Shown: in pieces, positions 35,127 to 43,910 of the stretch
Position numbering within the stretch: the first letter of the stretch is position 1
Layout: every line of letters begins with the position of its first letter
Source of the DNA: Dysgonomonas sp. UBA7710
GTDB lineage: Bacteria > Bacteroidota > Bacteroidia > Bacteroidales > Dysgonomonadaceae
DNA length: 64,000 bases
NCBI RefSeq assembly: GCF_002482385.1
Contig: NZ_DLFW01000039.1
Coordinates: 1-64,000 of the forward strand
Direction: 5' to 3'
Made by a program: the position numbers and the translations under genes
Notes under the pieces: model-generated
The model's database searches: none
What the model was told of the DNA's origin: nothing
Seen by the model: only the letters and a program-made list of their open reading frames with translations

Positions 35127-36137
35127 ATGGACTTAATTAAACAAATTGTAGAAAGGGCCAAGGCAAACAAACAACGTATTGTCCTTCCCGAAGGAACAGA
35201 GGTAAGAACTATTACAGCTGCCAATCAGTTATTGGCAGACGGAGTCGCTGAAATTATTCTTATAGGGAATACAAAAGAGATTAAGGAGCTGGCAGTAAGT
35301 CTGGACCTGAAAAATATAGACAAAGCGACAATTCTTGACCCTCAGAACTATGAGAAGAAAGAAGTTTATACAAATCTCCTTTTCGAATTGAGAAAGGCCA
35401 AGGGCATGACAATCGAGCAGGCTTCTAAACTGGCAGAAGATCCATTATATATCGGTTGCCTGATGATAAAGAACGGAGACGCTGACGGAGAGATAGCCGG
35501 CGCACAAAATACGACAGGCGATGTGCTTCGTCCTGCACTTCAGATTATAAAAACAGCACCCGGAATCAGTGTGGTCTCAGGTGCTTTTTTAATGTTTACG
35601 ACTCAGAAACAGTACGGTAAAGACGGATTACTTGTTGTGGCCGACTGTGCTGTTACACCTGACCCTACTGCATCTCAATTGGCTGAAATTGCAGTTGCTA
35701 CAGGTCGGACAGCCCGTGCATTGGTCGGAGAAGAGCCTCAAGTAGCCATATTGAGCTTTTCTACAAAAGGAAGTGCGAAACATCCGATGGTGGACAAAGT
35801 AATAGAAGCGACTCAACTTGCACAGAAAATTGACCCGACAATGAATATTGATGGGGAATTGCAGGCTGATGCAGCTTTAGTGCCATCTGTCGGTCAACAA
35901 AAAGCACCCGGTAGTAAAGTTGCAGGACATGCCAATGTACTTGTTTTCCCTTCACTCGAAGTGGGAAATATTGCATATAAGCTTGTTCAGCGTTTGGGTA
36001 ATGCGGAAGCCGTTGGTCCTATTCTGCAAGGAATGGCAGCTCCGGTAAACGACCTTTCGCGCGGATGCTCAGTGAGTGATGTTTATAACATGGTGGCTAT
36101 AGCGGCAAATCAGGCCATAGCGGCAAAGAATAAGTAA
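35127..36137 (+). CDS. pta: Phosphate acetyltransferase
   Basis: 336 residues, the short (single-domain) Pta. It interconverts acetyl-CoA and acetyl phosphate. Typical blocks: RIVLPEGTEVRTITAANQLL, GEIAGAQNTTGDVLRPALQI, VADCAVTPDPTASQLAEIA, ILSFSTKGSAKHPMVDKV and VFPSLEVGNIAYKLVQRLG. The start MDLIKQIVERAK at 35127 is the family start; an in-frame ATG at 35082 is less likely. First gene of pta-hydroxyacyl-CoA dehydrogenase-ackA. Confidence 0.95.
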   Translation: MDLIKQIVERAKANKQRIVLPEGTEVRTITAANQLLADGVAEIILIGNTKEIKELAVSLDLKNIDKATILDPQNYEKKEVYTNLLFELRKAKGMTIEQASKLAEDPLYIGCLMIKNGDADGEIAGAQNTTGDVLRPALQIIKTAPGISVVSGAFLMFTTQKQYGKDGLLVVADCAVTPDPTASQLAEIAVATGRTARALVGEEPQVAILSFSTKGSAKHPMVDKVIEATQLAQKIDPTMNIDGELQADAALVPSVGQQKAPGSKVAGHANVLVFPSLEVGNIAYKLVQRLGNAEAVGPILQGMAAPVNDLSRGCSVSDVYNMVAIAANQAIAAKNK

Positions 36138-36154
36138 CAATCAATAAATTATAT

Positions 36155-37120
36155 ATGGCAGAAATCATAGAACCTATTGAAGAATACGGGTTAAGCAATA
36201 AACATAAGAAAAGGTCTCTTTTCTCCAAAATCGGAGTTGTAGGCTGTGGACGTGATGGCAGGCATATTGTTAGTCTTACGGCTTTGTCGGGAATGGAGGT
36301 TGTTTTTATTGAAGTTTCGGAAGAAAGAATTCAGGAAGCACTTAAAGATATTGGCCACGGACTGGATACCAAGATTGAAAACTGGGGTTTGACTCAGAGT
36401 GAAAAACGTGCTACTATGGGGCGTATAAAGGGCACACTCAACTACAGTGATCTTAAAGGATGTGACTTTGTGATAGAATGTATCCGTTACGAAGCAAACG
36501 GAGAACGCAGTACCGAACTTCGTAAGGAGGTTTTCAGAAACCTGGAGCTGGTGCTTGCTCCGGATGCGATTATTGCCACGAATGCCACTACTGTCATTAT
36601 AAGTGAGTTGGCAGCAGAGTTGACGCATAAAGAACGCTGCATAAGTCTTCATTTTCCGATTACACATACCGATGCCCGTTTGCTGGAAGTAGTAAGGGGT
36701 ACATTTACATCACAAGAGGCGGTAGATAAGATATATCTGTTTGCCAATATGATTAAATATACACCGATTCCGGTGCATGAAAGCAGTGGCCTTGTGAGCT
36801 TCCGCCTGATGATAATAATGCTGAACGAGGCATGTAATATCTGGATGGAAAATGTGGCGTCACTCGAAGATATAGACAAAGAGTTTACTATTATTTACGG
36901 CCAGCGTTATGGAATTTTTCACCTTGCCGACATCGTAGGCATTGAGAAACTGGTTATGCTGATGGAAGATATGTTCCATGAATACGGGGACAAAAAATAT
37001 AAGGCAGCTCCGATTTTGTGGCGCTTATATCGTTCTAAGCAGTTAGGCGTATCTTCGGGAAGAGGATTCTATGTCTATGATGAAACAGGAAAGCAACTTG
37101 GTCCAAACAATTTAATTTAA
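36155..37120 (+). CDS. 3-hydroxyacyl-CoA dehydrogenase family protein, atypical, between pta and ackA
   Basis: 321 residues. An N-terminal Rossmann fold has GVVGCGRDGRHIV (GxGxxG at 30-35) after a 25-residue extension, then FVIECIRYEANGERSTELRK, ATNATTVIISEL, SLHFPITHTD (His166) and LEVV (Glu178), which correspond to the catalytic His-Glu pair of HBDH. The C-terminal helical domain follows. The conserved active-site Asn of the GFIVNRL motif is replaced: this protein reads GLVSFRLM. It overlaps the acetate genes closely (17 nt after pta, 4 nt before ackA), so it is in the same operon. Its substrate is not clear; it may not be a classical 3-hydroxybutyryl-CoA dehydrogenase. Confidence 0.82.
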   Translation: MAEIIEPIEEYGLSNKHKKRSLFSKIGVVGCGRDGRHIVSLTALSGMEVVFIEVSEERIQEALKDIGHGLDTKIENWGLTQSEKRATMGRIKGTLNYSDLKGCDFVIECIRYEANGERSTELRKEVFRNLELVLAPDAIIATNATTVIISELAAELTHKERCISLHFPITHTDARLLEVVRGTFTSQEAVDKIYLFANMIKYTPIPVHESSGLVSFRLMIIMLNEACNIWMENVASLEDIDKEFTIIYGQRYGIFHLADIVGIEKLVMLMEDMFHEYGDKKYKAAPILWRLYRSKQLGVSSGRGFYVYDETGKQLGPNNLI

Positions 37121-37124
37121 CAGT

Positions 37125-38324
37125 ATGAAGATATTAGTATTGAACTGTGGTAGTTCGTCTATAAAATATAAGCTTTTCGATATGGAAAGCAAGGAGGTTT
37201 TGGCTCAGGGAGGTGTAGAAAAGATAGGACTGAAAGGTTCCTTCCTTAAATTTCCTGCCGCCAATGGAGATAAAGTTGTCCTTGAAGGAGAAATACTCGA
37301 GCATCAGGCTGGTATAGAATATATCCTCGGAGTTCTTCTTAGTGAAAAATATGGCTGTATAAAATCATTAAATGAAATAGATGCTGTAGGCCACCGTGTA
37401 GTGCATGGGGGGGAAGAATTCAACAGCAGTGTATTTATCACTGATGAGGTGATTAAAAAGATGGAGGAATGTATAGAGCTTGCTCCGTTGCACAATCCGC
37501 CCAATTTGGCCGGTATCTATGCTGTAAAGGAGCTGATGGGGGATATTCCTCAGGTTGGTGTATTTGATACAGCTTTTCATCAGACAATGCCGCCAAAGGC
37601 ATATATGTATGGTCTGCCATATTCACTTTATCAAAAGTATGCTATCCGTCGCTACGGATTCCATGGTACGAGTCACCGTTATGTTTCGCGTAAGGCTTGT
37701 GAATCGTTGGGTATCCCATACGGGGAGCAACGGATTATTTCAGCACATATCGGTAATGGCGGGTCTCTGGCTGCTATTAAAGGAGGCATTTCTGTGGATA
37801 CATCGATGGGAATGACCCCGGTCGAAGGCTTGTTGATGGGTACACGCTCGGGAGATGTGGATGCAGGTATAATCTCATTCATAATGGAAAAAGAAAATAT
37901 TGGAACGCAGGCAATCTCTACTCTCGTAAATAAACATAGCGGTTTGCTGGGAGTTTCAGGCGTTTCATCTGATATGCGTGAAATCAGGGCTGCTATTGCC
38001 GAAGGAAACGAAAAAGCCAAATTAGCTTATGATATGTTCCTCTACCGTATCAAGAAGTATATCGGAGCGTATACAGCAGCTTTGGGTGGTCTTGATATTT
38101 TACTTTTCACAGGAGGTATAGGAGAAAATGCCGTTTACCTTAGAGAAGAAATATGTCTCGACTTAGAATTTCTGGGAATAAAACTCGATACGGAGAAAAA
38201 TCTGAAGATTTACGGAGAAGAGGCGGTAATCACCACACCGGATTCTAAAATAAAAGTGATGGTTGTGCCGACCGATGAGGAATTTATGATTGCTTCAGAC
38301 ACTATGGATATTGTTAATGGATAG
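37125..38324 (+). CDS. ackA: Acetate kinase
   Basis: 399 residues, ASKHA fold. Acetyl phosphate + ADP to acetate + ATP. Motifs: VLNCGSSSIKYKLFD, AVGHRVVHGGEEF, VFDTAFHQTMPPKAYMYGLP, RRYGFHGTSHRYVS, ISAHIGNGGSLAAI, DTSMGMTPVEGLLMGTRSGD and LLFTGGIGENA. Complete. Ends the pta operon before a strong terminator. Confidence 0.97.
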   Translation: MKILVLNCGSSSIKYKLFDMESKEVLAQGGVEKIGLKGSFLKFPAANGDKVVLEGEILEHQAGIEYILGVLLSEKYGCIKSLNEIDAVGHRVVHGGEEFNSSVFITDEVIKKMEECIELAPLHNPPNLAGIYAVKELMGDIPQVGVFDTAFHQTMPPKAYMYGLPYSLYQKYAIRRYGFHGTSHRYVSRKACESLGIPYGEQRIISAHIGNGGSLAAIKGGISVDTSMGMTPVEGLLMGTRSGDVDAGIISFIMEKENIGTQAISTLVNKHSGLLGVSGVSSDMREIRAAIAEGNEKAKLAYDMFLYRIKKYIGAYTAALGGLDILLFTGGIGENAVYLREEICLDLEFLGIKLDTEKNLKIYGEEAVITTPDSKIKVMVVPTDEEFMIASDTMDIVNG

Positions 38325-38354
38325 TGCTTGTGGTTTATTATCAGTATATTATAT

Positions 38355-38382
38355 AAAAACGGCTCAGTTATGAGCCGTTTTT
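38355..38382 (+). terminator. Terminator of the pta-ackA operon
   Basis: AAAAACGGCTCA / TGAGCCGTTTTTA with loop GTTA: perfect 12-bp stem, followed by TTT. Confidence 0.85.
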
Positions 38383-38479
38383 ATTTGTTTATAATACGCA
38401 AGGTTATTTAACAATTCGGCTGGTATTCCGAAGATCTCCGTTAAACAAATTTAAACTGTTAAAATAACACTTGGTATTG

Positions 38480-38511
38480 TTTGGAATATTCCCGAACGCC
38501 TCTTATCTTTG
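38480..38511 (+). promoter_or_regulatory. Strong Bacteroidota promoter (-33 TTTG, N20, -7 TATCTTTG)
   Basis: TTTG at 38480-38483 is separated by 20 nt from TATCTTTG at 38504-38511. This is among the best promoter matches in the window. Transcription would begin near 38518 and meet a terminator-like hairpin after only ~40 nt. Confidence 0.65.
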
Positions 38512-38557
38512 TAATGTGTTTTTCATAGTATTAGATTTAAGGTTAACAATGAAGATT

Positions 38558-38590
38558 GGTTGTCGTGATGACAACCTTTTCTTTTTTATA
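38558..38590 (+). terminator. Early terminator/attenuator-like hairpin in leader
   Basis: GGTTGTC / GACAACC, a 7-bp stem with loop GTGAT, then TTTTCTTTTTT. A competing pairing is possible between AAGGTT (38539-38544) and AACCTT (38574-38579). A 20-codon ORF (ATG at 38549, starting MKIGCRDDN) spans the hairpin and stops at about 38611. It may yield a short RNA of ~70 nt or attenuate the downstream gene. Confidence 0.55.
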
Positions 38591-38611
38591 GGTGCTGAAC
38601 AGATATTTTAG

Positions 38612-38619
38612 TACTTTTG
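38612..38619 (+). promoter_or_regulatory. Second promoter -7 box for the DUF6056 gene
   Basis: TACTTTTG fits TAnnTTTG, 37 nt before the ATG at 38656. It lies downstream of the leader hairpin, so it could drive the gene independently. Confidence 0.5.
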
Positions 38620-38655
38620 GACCTTAAATATGAACCTGAAGAAATACTCAATCTT

Positions 38656-40107
38656 ATGTTAAAACTACCATATAAAAGAATAAATACATCCAATTACTTA
38701 TTAATCGCGATTATACTCATCATCACAGGCTTTATATTCTTATTCAATTATTTATATCCTGCGGTTGAAGATGACTGGTATTATACATTCATATGGAAAC
38801 CGACAGGAGCAGAATTGGCCGGGCGCAGAATAACCAGCCTTCATGATTTGTTCGAATCCCAGTATGCCCATTATATGCAATGGGGAGGACGAACAGTGGC
38901 TCATGTAATAGCTCAATCTTTATTGAGTATCGACATGATATGGCAGGATATACTCAATACATTAGCATATGTTTCCCTTATGTATATGATGTACAAGTAC
39001 TCAAATATTGGGAAAAAGACAAATGTTTCAGCGTTTTTGCTCATTTGTACTATCTTCTGGCTTTTTCAGCCCATATTTGCTTCCACCATGTTCTGGATTA
39101 CCGGCAGCGCAAATTATTTATGGTGTACACTGATCATTCTTTTGTTTGTCTATCCATATTATTCTTTATATATGAGGGGGGAGAGCAAAAGCAGTACGGC
39201 AAAATCTATAGGCCTGTTTCTGTTTGGCATTATAGCCGGATGGACTAACGAAAATATGGTAATTGCAGTGATTTTCTTTATTGCAGTCCTGCTTTTATTA
39301 ATGAGAAGACAACAAATAAGGATTCCCGTATGGGCTTATTTAGGATTGGCCGGATTTGTTATCGGTAGCTTATTCTTGCTCCTATCACCGGGAAATGCGG
39401 TTAGATATAGCAGAGAGTTAGTCGCCGAAGGCGTTTCCACTTCAATATTTTCTGTCGATAGCTTAGTTTCCCGTTTAGACCACATGTGGAATTTCTACCG
39501 GAAACTTTTGCTTGTATACTCTATTCCATCTATTGTCGCCATAGTCTATTATTATGCGAAAGGTAAGAGTGAACAAAAAAGTAAAATCGCCCCGATGCTC
39601 TTGCTTTTATTTGTATCGGCTCATATAGCCCTTGCAGCCATGATAGCCTCCCCTACGTTTCCCGAAAGAGCGATGTTTGGCCTTATATGTATTCTCATTG
39701 TCTTGCTGGGGTTGGCATTTGCTAATCTGAGTATGGGTAATAAATGGGTACGGGCTGTAAGCATTCTTCTTATTGTGGGATTGACGGTAGCATCCGGAGT
39801 TGAATATTACAAGAAGTATGTAGTTGTATGCAAAATACATCACGTTGTCAAAGAGCGTGAGGAGATCATGGAAAAAGGGAAAAAACTGGGTATAAAAGAC
39901 TTTGTGTTTGACAATCAGTATGTTATTTCCCGAAGATATCATTTCCATGAATGTCCTAATGATCCGGAAGATGGTAAGGCAATAAGTTATTGTTATTACT
40001 ACGGAATCAATTCAGCGATCGTAATAGATCGTTGGCAAAAAGACACCATAAGCCAAAAACATCTTGAACTTAAAGCCCGGCAGGATTCAATATTAAATGC
40101 AAATTGA
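38656..40107 (+). CDS. Polytopic membrane protein, DUF6056-like
   Basis: 483 residues, about ten to twelve hydrophobic segments. The large loop after the first helix carries AVEDDWYYTFIWKPTGAE and YAHYMQWGGRTVAHVIAQ, an acidic ED pair and GGR motif seen in DUF6056 and GtrII/GT39-like membrane glycosyltransferases. The soluble C-terminus after the last helix has HHVVKEREEIMEKGKKLGIK. A lipid-linked sugar transferase role is inference. The start at 38656 (MLKLPYKRI) is chosen because the -7 box at 38612 overlaps the longer ORF's TTG start at 38617. Confidence 0.7.
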   Translation: MLKLPYKRINTSNYLLIAIILIITGFIFLFNYLYPAVEDDWYYTFIWKPTGAELAGRRITSLHDLFESQYAHYMQWGGRTVAHVIAQSLLSIDMIWQDILNTLAYVSLMYMMYKYSNIGKKTNVSAFLLICTIFWLFQPIFASTMFWITGSANYLWCTLIILLFVYPYYSLYMRGESKSSTAKSIGLFLFGIIAGWTNENMVIAVIFFIAVLLLLMRRQQIRIPVWAYLGLAGFVIGSLFLLLSPGNAVRYSRELVAEGVSTSIFSVDSLVSRLDHMWNFYRKLLLVYSIPSIVAIVYYYAKGKSEQKSKIAPMLLLLFVSAHIALAAMIASPTFPERAMFGLICILIVLLGLAFANLSMGNKWVRAVSILLIVGLTVASGVEYYKKYVVVCKIHHVVKEREEIMEKGKKLGIKDFVFDNQYVISRRYHFHECPNDPEDGKAISYCYYYGINSAIVIDRWQKDTISQKHLELKARQDSILNAN

Positions 40108-40166
40108 AAATATTAAGATATAAAATATATCATTAAATTATATCCGTTTCTTAATTTCCTTTTTCT

Positions 40167-40174
40167 TATTTTTG
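40167..40174 (+). promoter_or_regulatory. Promoter -7 box for the GSCFA gene
   Basis: TATTTTTG fits TAnnTTTG, 25 nt before the start at 40199. Confidence 0.5.
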
Positions 40175-40198
40175 TACAACCATTATCTTATCTAAAAG

Positions 40199-41179
40199 AT
40201 GGAATTCAGGACAAAAATAGAGATACCCAAATCCGGATTGGCTATTTCTCATAAAAGCAGTATGTTAATGTTTGGCTCCTGCTTTATAGAGAATATTGGA
40301 AAATTGCTTATCGACAATAAATTCAATGTAAATCTCAATCCGTTTGGTGTACTTTACAATCCCAGATCGATCAGTCAGGCTTTGAGGCTACTCATCGAAA
40401 AAAAGAAATTCACCGTAAACGATGTTTTCGAATACAAAGGACTTTATCATAGTTTTTACCATCATGGTGTATTCTCCAATATAGATATAGATAAATGTAT
40501 CGGGGAAATAAACACAAAAATCGAAAAATCTTCTGCTGATTTACGGCAGACAGATATTCTGTTCATCACATTCGGTACGGCATACGTCTTCCGTTCGAAG
40601 AAATGTAATATGGTTGTAGGCAATTGTCATAAACTGCCCGCATCGGATTTTGACAGATACCGTCTTTCTGTTGATGATATTGCGGGTGACTGGGAATCTT
40701 TGATAGGTGAATTGAAGCAGATAAACCCGGCCCTTCAGATTATATTTACGGTAAGCCCCATTCGTCATATGAAAGATGGAGCGCACGAGAACCAGCTCAG
40801 TAAATCGGTCTTACTTCTTGCGATTGACAAGCTAAGAGAAAAAACGGATGGGTTACACTACTTTCCCTCCTATGAAATTGTCCTTGATGAACTGCGTGAT
40901 TACCGCTTCTACAATGACGATATGACACATCCGAATACGATGGCGATTAAATATATATGGGAACGGTTTTCCGATACATATTTTAGTGCCGAAGCCCATC
41001 CGGTAATAGACGAATGGAGCAAGATATATCTTGCTCTCAATCATCGGCCTTTCAATGCTGAAACCGATGAGTATAAGCATTTTTTAAGGCAAACTTTGTT
41101 AAAGATTAAAGCCTTCAACGAGAAATATCCATACATTTGCTGTAGTGCCGAAGCCTCTGAATTAGAGAGTCGACTATAA
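40199..41179 (+). CDS. GSCFA domain protein
   Basis: 326 residues. The family-defining motif appears as MFGSCFIENIGKLLIDNKFN, followed by NPFGVLYNPRSISQALRLLI and YHSFYHHG. The fold is related to SGNH hydrolases: DILFITFGTAYVF, IIFTVSPIRHMKDG and DDMTHPN. The function of GSCFA proteins is not settled; a hydrolase or acyltransferase acting on cell-surface glycans is likely. It ends 17 nt before murF-alr, so the two are probably one operon, which fits a link to cell wall metabolism. Confidence 0.88.
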   Translation: MEFRTKIEIPKSGLAISHKSSMLMFGSCFIENIGKLLIDNKFNVNLNPFGVLYNPRSISQALRLLIEKKKFTVNDVFEYKGLYHSFYHHGVFSNIDIDKCIGEINTKIEKSSADLRQTDILFITFGTAYVFRSKKCNMVVGNCHKLPASDFDRYRLSVDDIAGDWESLIGELKQINPALQIIFTVSPIRHMKDGAHENQLSKSVLLLAIDKLREKTDGLHYFPSYEIVLDELRDYRFYNDDMTHPNTMAIKYIWERFSDTYFSAEAHPVIDEWSKIYLALNHRPFNAETDEYKHFLRQTLLKIKAFNEKYPYICCSAEASELESRL

Positions 41180-41196
41180 ATAGAAAGAAGAGAAAA

Positions 41197-43668
41197 ATGA
41201 AATATTCCATTCATAAAATAGCCAAAATACTTGATGCTATTGCTTCCGACCTGAATGATGCGGATATAAGCATATTACTGACTGATAGCAGACAGGTGTT
41301 TTATCCGGCCGAAACATTATTCTTCGCCTTATCCACGAAGAATAACGACGGGCACAAATACATCAATGAACTGTATGAGCTTGGTGTCCGCAACTTTGTT
41401 GTTTCGCAGATACTTCCCGATTGGGAGAATTATCAGGATGCGAATTTCCTTGTAGTAACGAATACCTTGACCGCATTGCAGCGTATTGCGGCATATCATC
41501 GCAATCAATTCGATATACCTGTTATTGGTATAACAGGTAGTAATGGAAAAACTGTAGTGAAAGAATGGTTGTATCAGATACTTCACCAGGACTTTAATAT
41601 AACCCATTCACCCCGTAGTTACAATTCCCAGATAGGCGTGCCTCTGTCGGTGTGGCAAATGAACGACCATACGCAACTCGGTATTTTTGAAGCAGGGATT
41701 TCCCAGCCGGAAGAAATGTCGAAACTGGAGGCGATTATCCGTCCCACTATCGGTATTCTTACCAATATCGGGCAAGCCCATCAGGAAGGCTTTAAATCCA
41801 TGAAGCAGAAATGCTTGGAGAAACTGGAATTGTTTATCAACTGCGATGTTATCATTTGCGAAGAGGAAAATGAACTGATAGATGAATGTATGGAAATTGC
41901 ATGCCTCTCGCATAAACGGTTGACATGGTCACGCCGAGGTTCAAGCAAGAGCCCGCTGTATGTTATGAAAATAGAGAAGCAGGAAAAATCAACTACTATT
42001 CATTATTCTGTTCTGGGTATGGCGTCTAAGCTGACGATTCCTTTTTCTGACGATGCTTCTATCGAAGATGCTATCCATGTTCTGGCTACAGCTTTCTATC
42101 TTCATATGTCACTTCCGGATATAAATGGACGTATGGCTACTCTCGAACCTGTAGCGATGCGGCTCGATGTACGTCAGGGGAAAAATAATTCTACCCTGAT
42201 TAATGACTCGTACAATTCGGATATCAATTCCTTGAATATAGCTTTGGACTTTCTGGTACAACGTGCTACCGCCAATGAACAGAAAAAGGTACTTATCATA
42301 TCCGATATTCCGCAATCAGGGCTTATTCTGCGAGAACTGTACTATCTGGCTGCCAATTTGGTTTTGAATAAGAAAATAGACCTTCTGATAGGTATAGGAC
42401 AGGAGATATCAGATCATAAAGAGATGTTTAAAGATACCGAAAGTCTGTTCTTTAATACTACCGAAGACTTTATACACTCCAACATCTGGCACGATTTCCA
42501 CGATATGTTCATACTGTTGAAAGGGGCGAGAAGTTTCTCTTTCGAGAGTATAAACAAGCTGTTGGAAGTGAAGACTCATGAAACCGTATTGAATATAGAT
42601 TTGGATGCTATTGTCCACAACTTTAAGTTCTATCGGTCTAAACTGAATCCGAAAACAAAGATGATCTGTATGGTTAAGGCTGATGGATATGGCACAGGCT
42701 CGTCCGAGGTTGCTAAAACACTCCAGTACCATAAATGTGATTATCTTGCTGTGGCTGTTGCCGAAGAAGGCGTAATTCTGCGTAAACAAGGGATAAAAGT
42801 TCCTATTATAGTTCTCAATTCGGAAGTCGGAGGTTTTGAGGAACTCGCCACGTATTCTTTAGAACCAGAGGTATATAATTTCAGAATACTGGATGCTTTT
42901 ATCAAAGAGGCTAAATTGCAGGGTATCACCAATTACCCGATACATATAAAAATAGATACGGGTATGCACCGCCTTGGATTTACAGAAGAGGACATACCAG
43001 AATTAATGGATCGCGTCAAAGGGCAGACCGGTGTACGGATACAATCTGTATTCTCTCATCTGGCTGCCAGTGAAAGCTGGAACTTTGATGATTTCACCCT
43101 CCAACAGATCAAGACATTTAAGAAGATAGCCGGAGAAATTGAAGAGAGTTGTCATTATCCGGTGATGAAGCATATTCTCAATTCGGCAGGAATAGAACGT
43201 TTCCCGGAAGAACAATTGGATATGGTACGCTTGGGTATCAGCTTGTATGGAGTCAGTGCCAGTGGCTTGAACGGGCTTCGCAATGTATGCACGCTGAAAA
43301 CCACTATTTTGCAGATAAAGCACATTAAGGCCGGAGAAACCGTTGGTTACGGGCGTAAGGGGCATTTCGACCACGATGCTACAATAGCCACTATCCGGAT
43401 CGGTTATGCCGATGGTATCAGCCGTCAGTTTGGGAATGGTGTAGGGGTTGTCCTCGTTAACGGGCATCAGGTCTCTATTGTAGGTAACATATGTATGGAC
43501 CTGACAATGATAGATGTTACAGGTATAGAAGTTAAAGAAGGGGATATTGTTACTATCTTCGGAGAAAATCTTCCGGTGACCGATTTGGCAAAAAAAATAA
43601 ATACGATCCCTTACGAAATATTTACATCGATATCCAACAGGGTTAAGCATATATATTATAAAGAATAA
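41197..43668 (+). CDS. Bifunctional MurF ligase / alanine racemase fusion
   Basis: 823 residues. The N-terminal ~455 residues are a MurF (UDP-MurNAc-tripeptide:D-Ala-D-Ala ligase): ATP loop GITGSNGKTVVKEWLY, FEAGISQPEEM, GILTNIGQAH and LINDSYNSDINSLNIALDFL. The C-terminal ~365 residues are a PLP alanine racemase: MICMVKADGYGTGS (PLP lysine at ~residue 493), IKIDTGMHRLGF, HILNSAGIERFPE, GETVGYGRKGHF (Tyr) and NICMDLTMIDVTG. The fusion puts D-Ala supply and D-Ala-D-Ala addition in one chain and is a known Bacteroidota feature. The D-Ala-D-Ala ligase gene is not adjacent. Confidence 0.95.
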   Translation: MKYSIHKIAKILDAIASDLNDADISILLTDSRQVFYPAETLFFALSTKNNDGHKYINELYELGVRNFVVSQILPDWENYQDANFLVVTNTLTALQRIAAYHRNQFDIPVIGITGSNGKTVVKEWLYQILHQDFNITHSPRSYNSQIGVPLSVWQMNDHTQLGIFEAGISQPEEMSKLEAIIRPTIGILTNIGQAHQEGFKSMKQKCLEKLELFINCDVIICEEENELIDECMEIACLSHKRLTWSRRGSSKSPLYVMKIEKQEKSTTIHYSVLGMASKLTIPFSDDASIEDAIHVLATAFYLHMSLPDINGRMATLEPVAMRLDVRQGKNNSTLINDSYNSDINSLNIALDFLVQRATANEQKKVLIISDIPQSGLILRELYYLAANLVLNKKIDLLIGIGQEISDHKEMFKDTESLFFNTTEDFIHSNIWHDFHDMFILLKGARSFSFESINKLLEVKTHETVLNIDLDAIVHNFKFYRSKLNPKTKMICMVKADGYGTGSSEVAKTLQYHKCDYLAVAVAEEGVILRKQGIKVPIIVLNSEVGGFEELATYSLEPEVYNFRILDAFIKEAKLQGITNYPIHIKIDTGMHRLGFTEEDIPELMDRVKGQTGVRIQSVFSHLAASESWNFDDFTLQQIKTFKKIAGEIEESCHYPVMKHILNSAGIERFPEEQLDMVRLGISLYGVSASGLNGLRNVCTLKTTILQIKHIKAGETVGYGRKGHFDHDATIATIRIGYADGISRQFGNGVGVVLVNGHQVSIVGNICMDLTMIDVTGIEVKEGDIVTIFGENLPVTDLAKKINTIPYEIFTSISNRVKHIYYKE

Positions 43669-43700
43669 TCGGCTTTTCTCTTGAAGGGCAGGATGGCGAA

Positions 43701-43816
43701 AAACTGACAAAGTTGACAACTTTTGTATACTTTTTATTTATCAATTTTTAAATACAATTACAATTTTTCAAAGAGCTATAAGCTAATAGCTAAAGGCTGC
43801 TCTATTTATAGATAAA
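43701..43816 (+). repeat. Composite intergenic repeat, copy 4 (short form)
   Basis: It begins with a divergent word (CTGACAAAGTTGACAAC) that is close to the inverted word at 4030-4050, lacks the middle words, and ends with TCAAAGAGCTATAAGCTAAT (43768) and TATAGATAAAC (43807-43817). It lies between murF-alr and the HYC_CC_PP gene. The rest of 43669-43910 has no ORF. Confidence 0.6.
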
Positions 43817-43894
43817 CTTATTTGGAAGAAATATGTTAAATAGGTAGGCTTCTGCTAAAACTTCTTAAAAACGTATCTGTTATATAAAAATAAT

Positions 43895-43902
43895 TACCTT
43901 TG
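43895..43902 (+). promoter_or_regulatory. Promoter -7 box very close to start of the HYC_CC_PP gene
   Basis: TACCTTTG fits TAnnTTTG and ends only 8 nt before the ATG at 43911. The transcript would have almost no 5' leader. Confidence 0.55.
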
Positions 43903-43910
43903 TAGTTGAA

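Noticed and set aside
43003..43719. 238-codon minus-strand ORF inside murF-alr
   Set aside because: Antisense to the alanine racemase part; no recognisable domain or signal.
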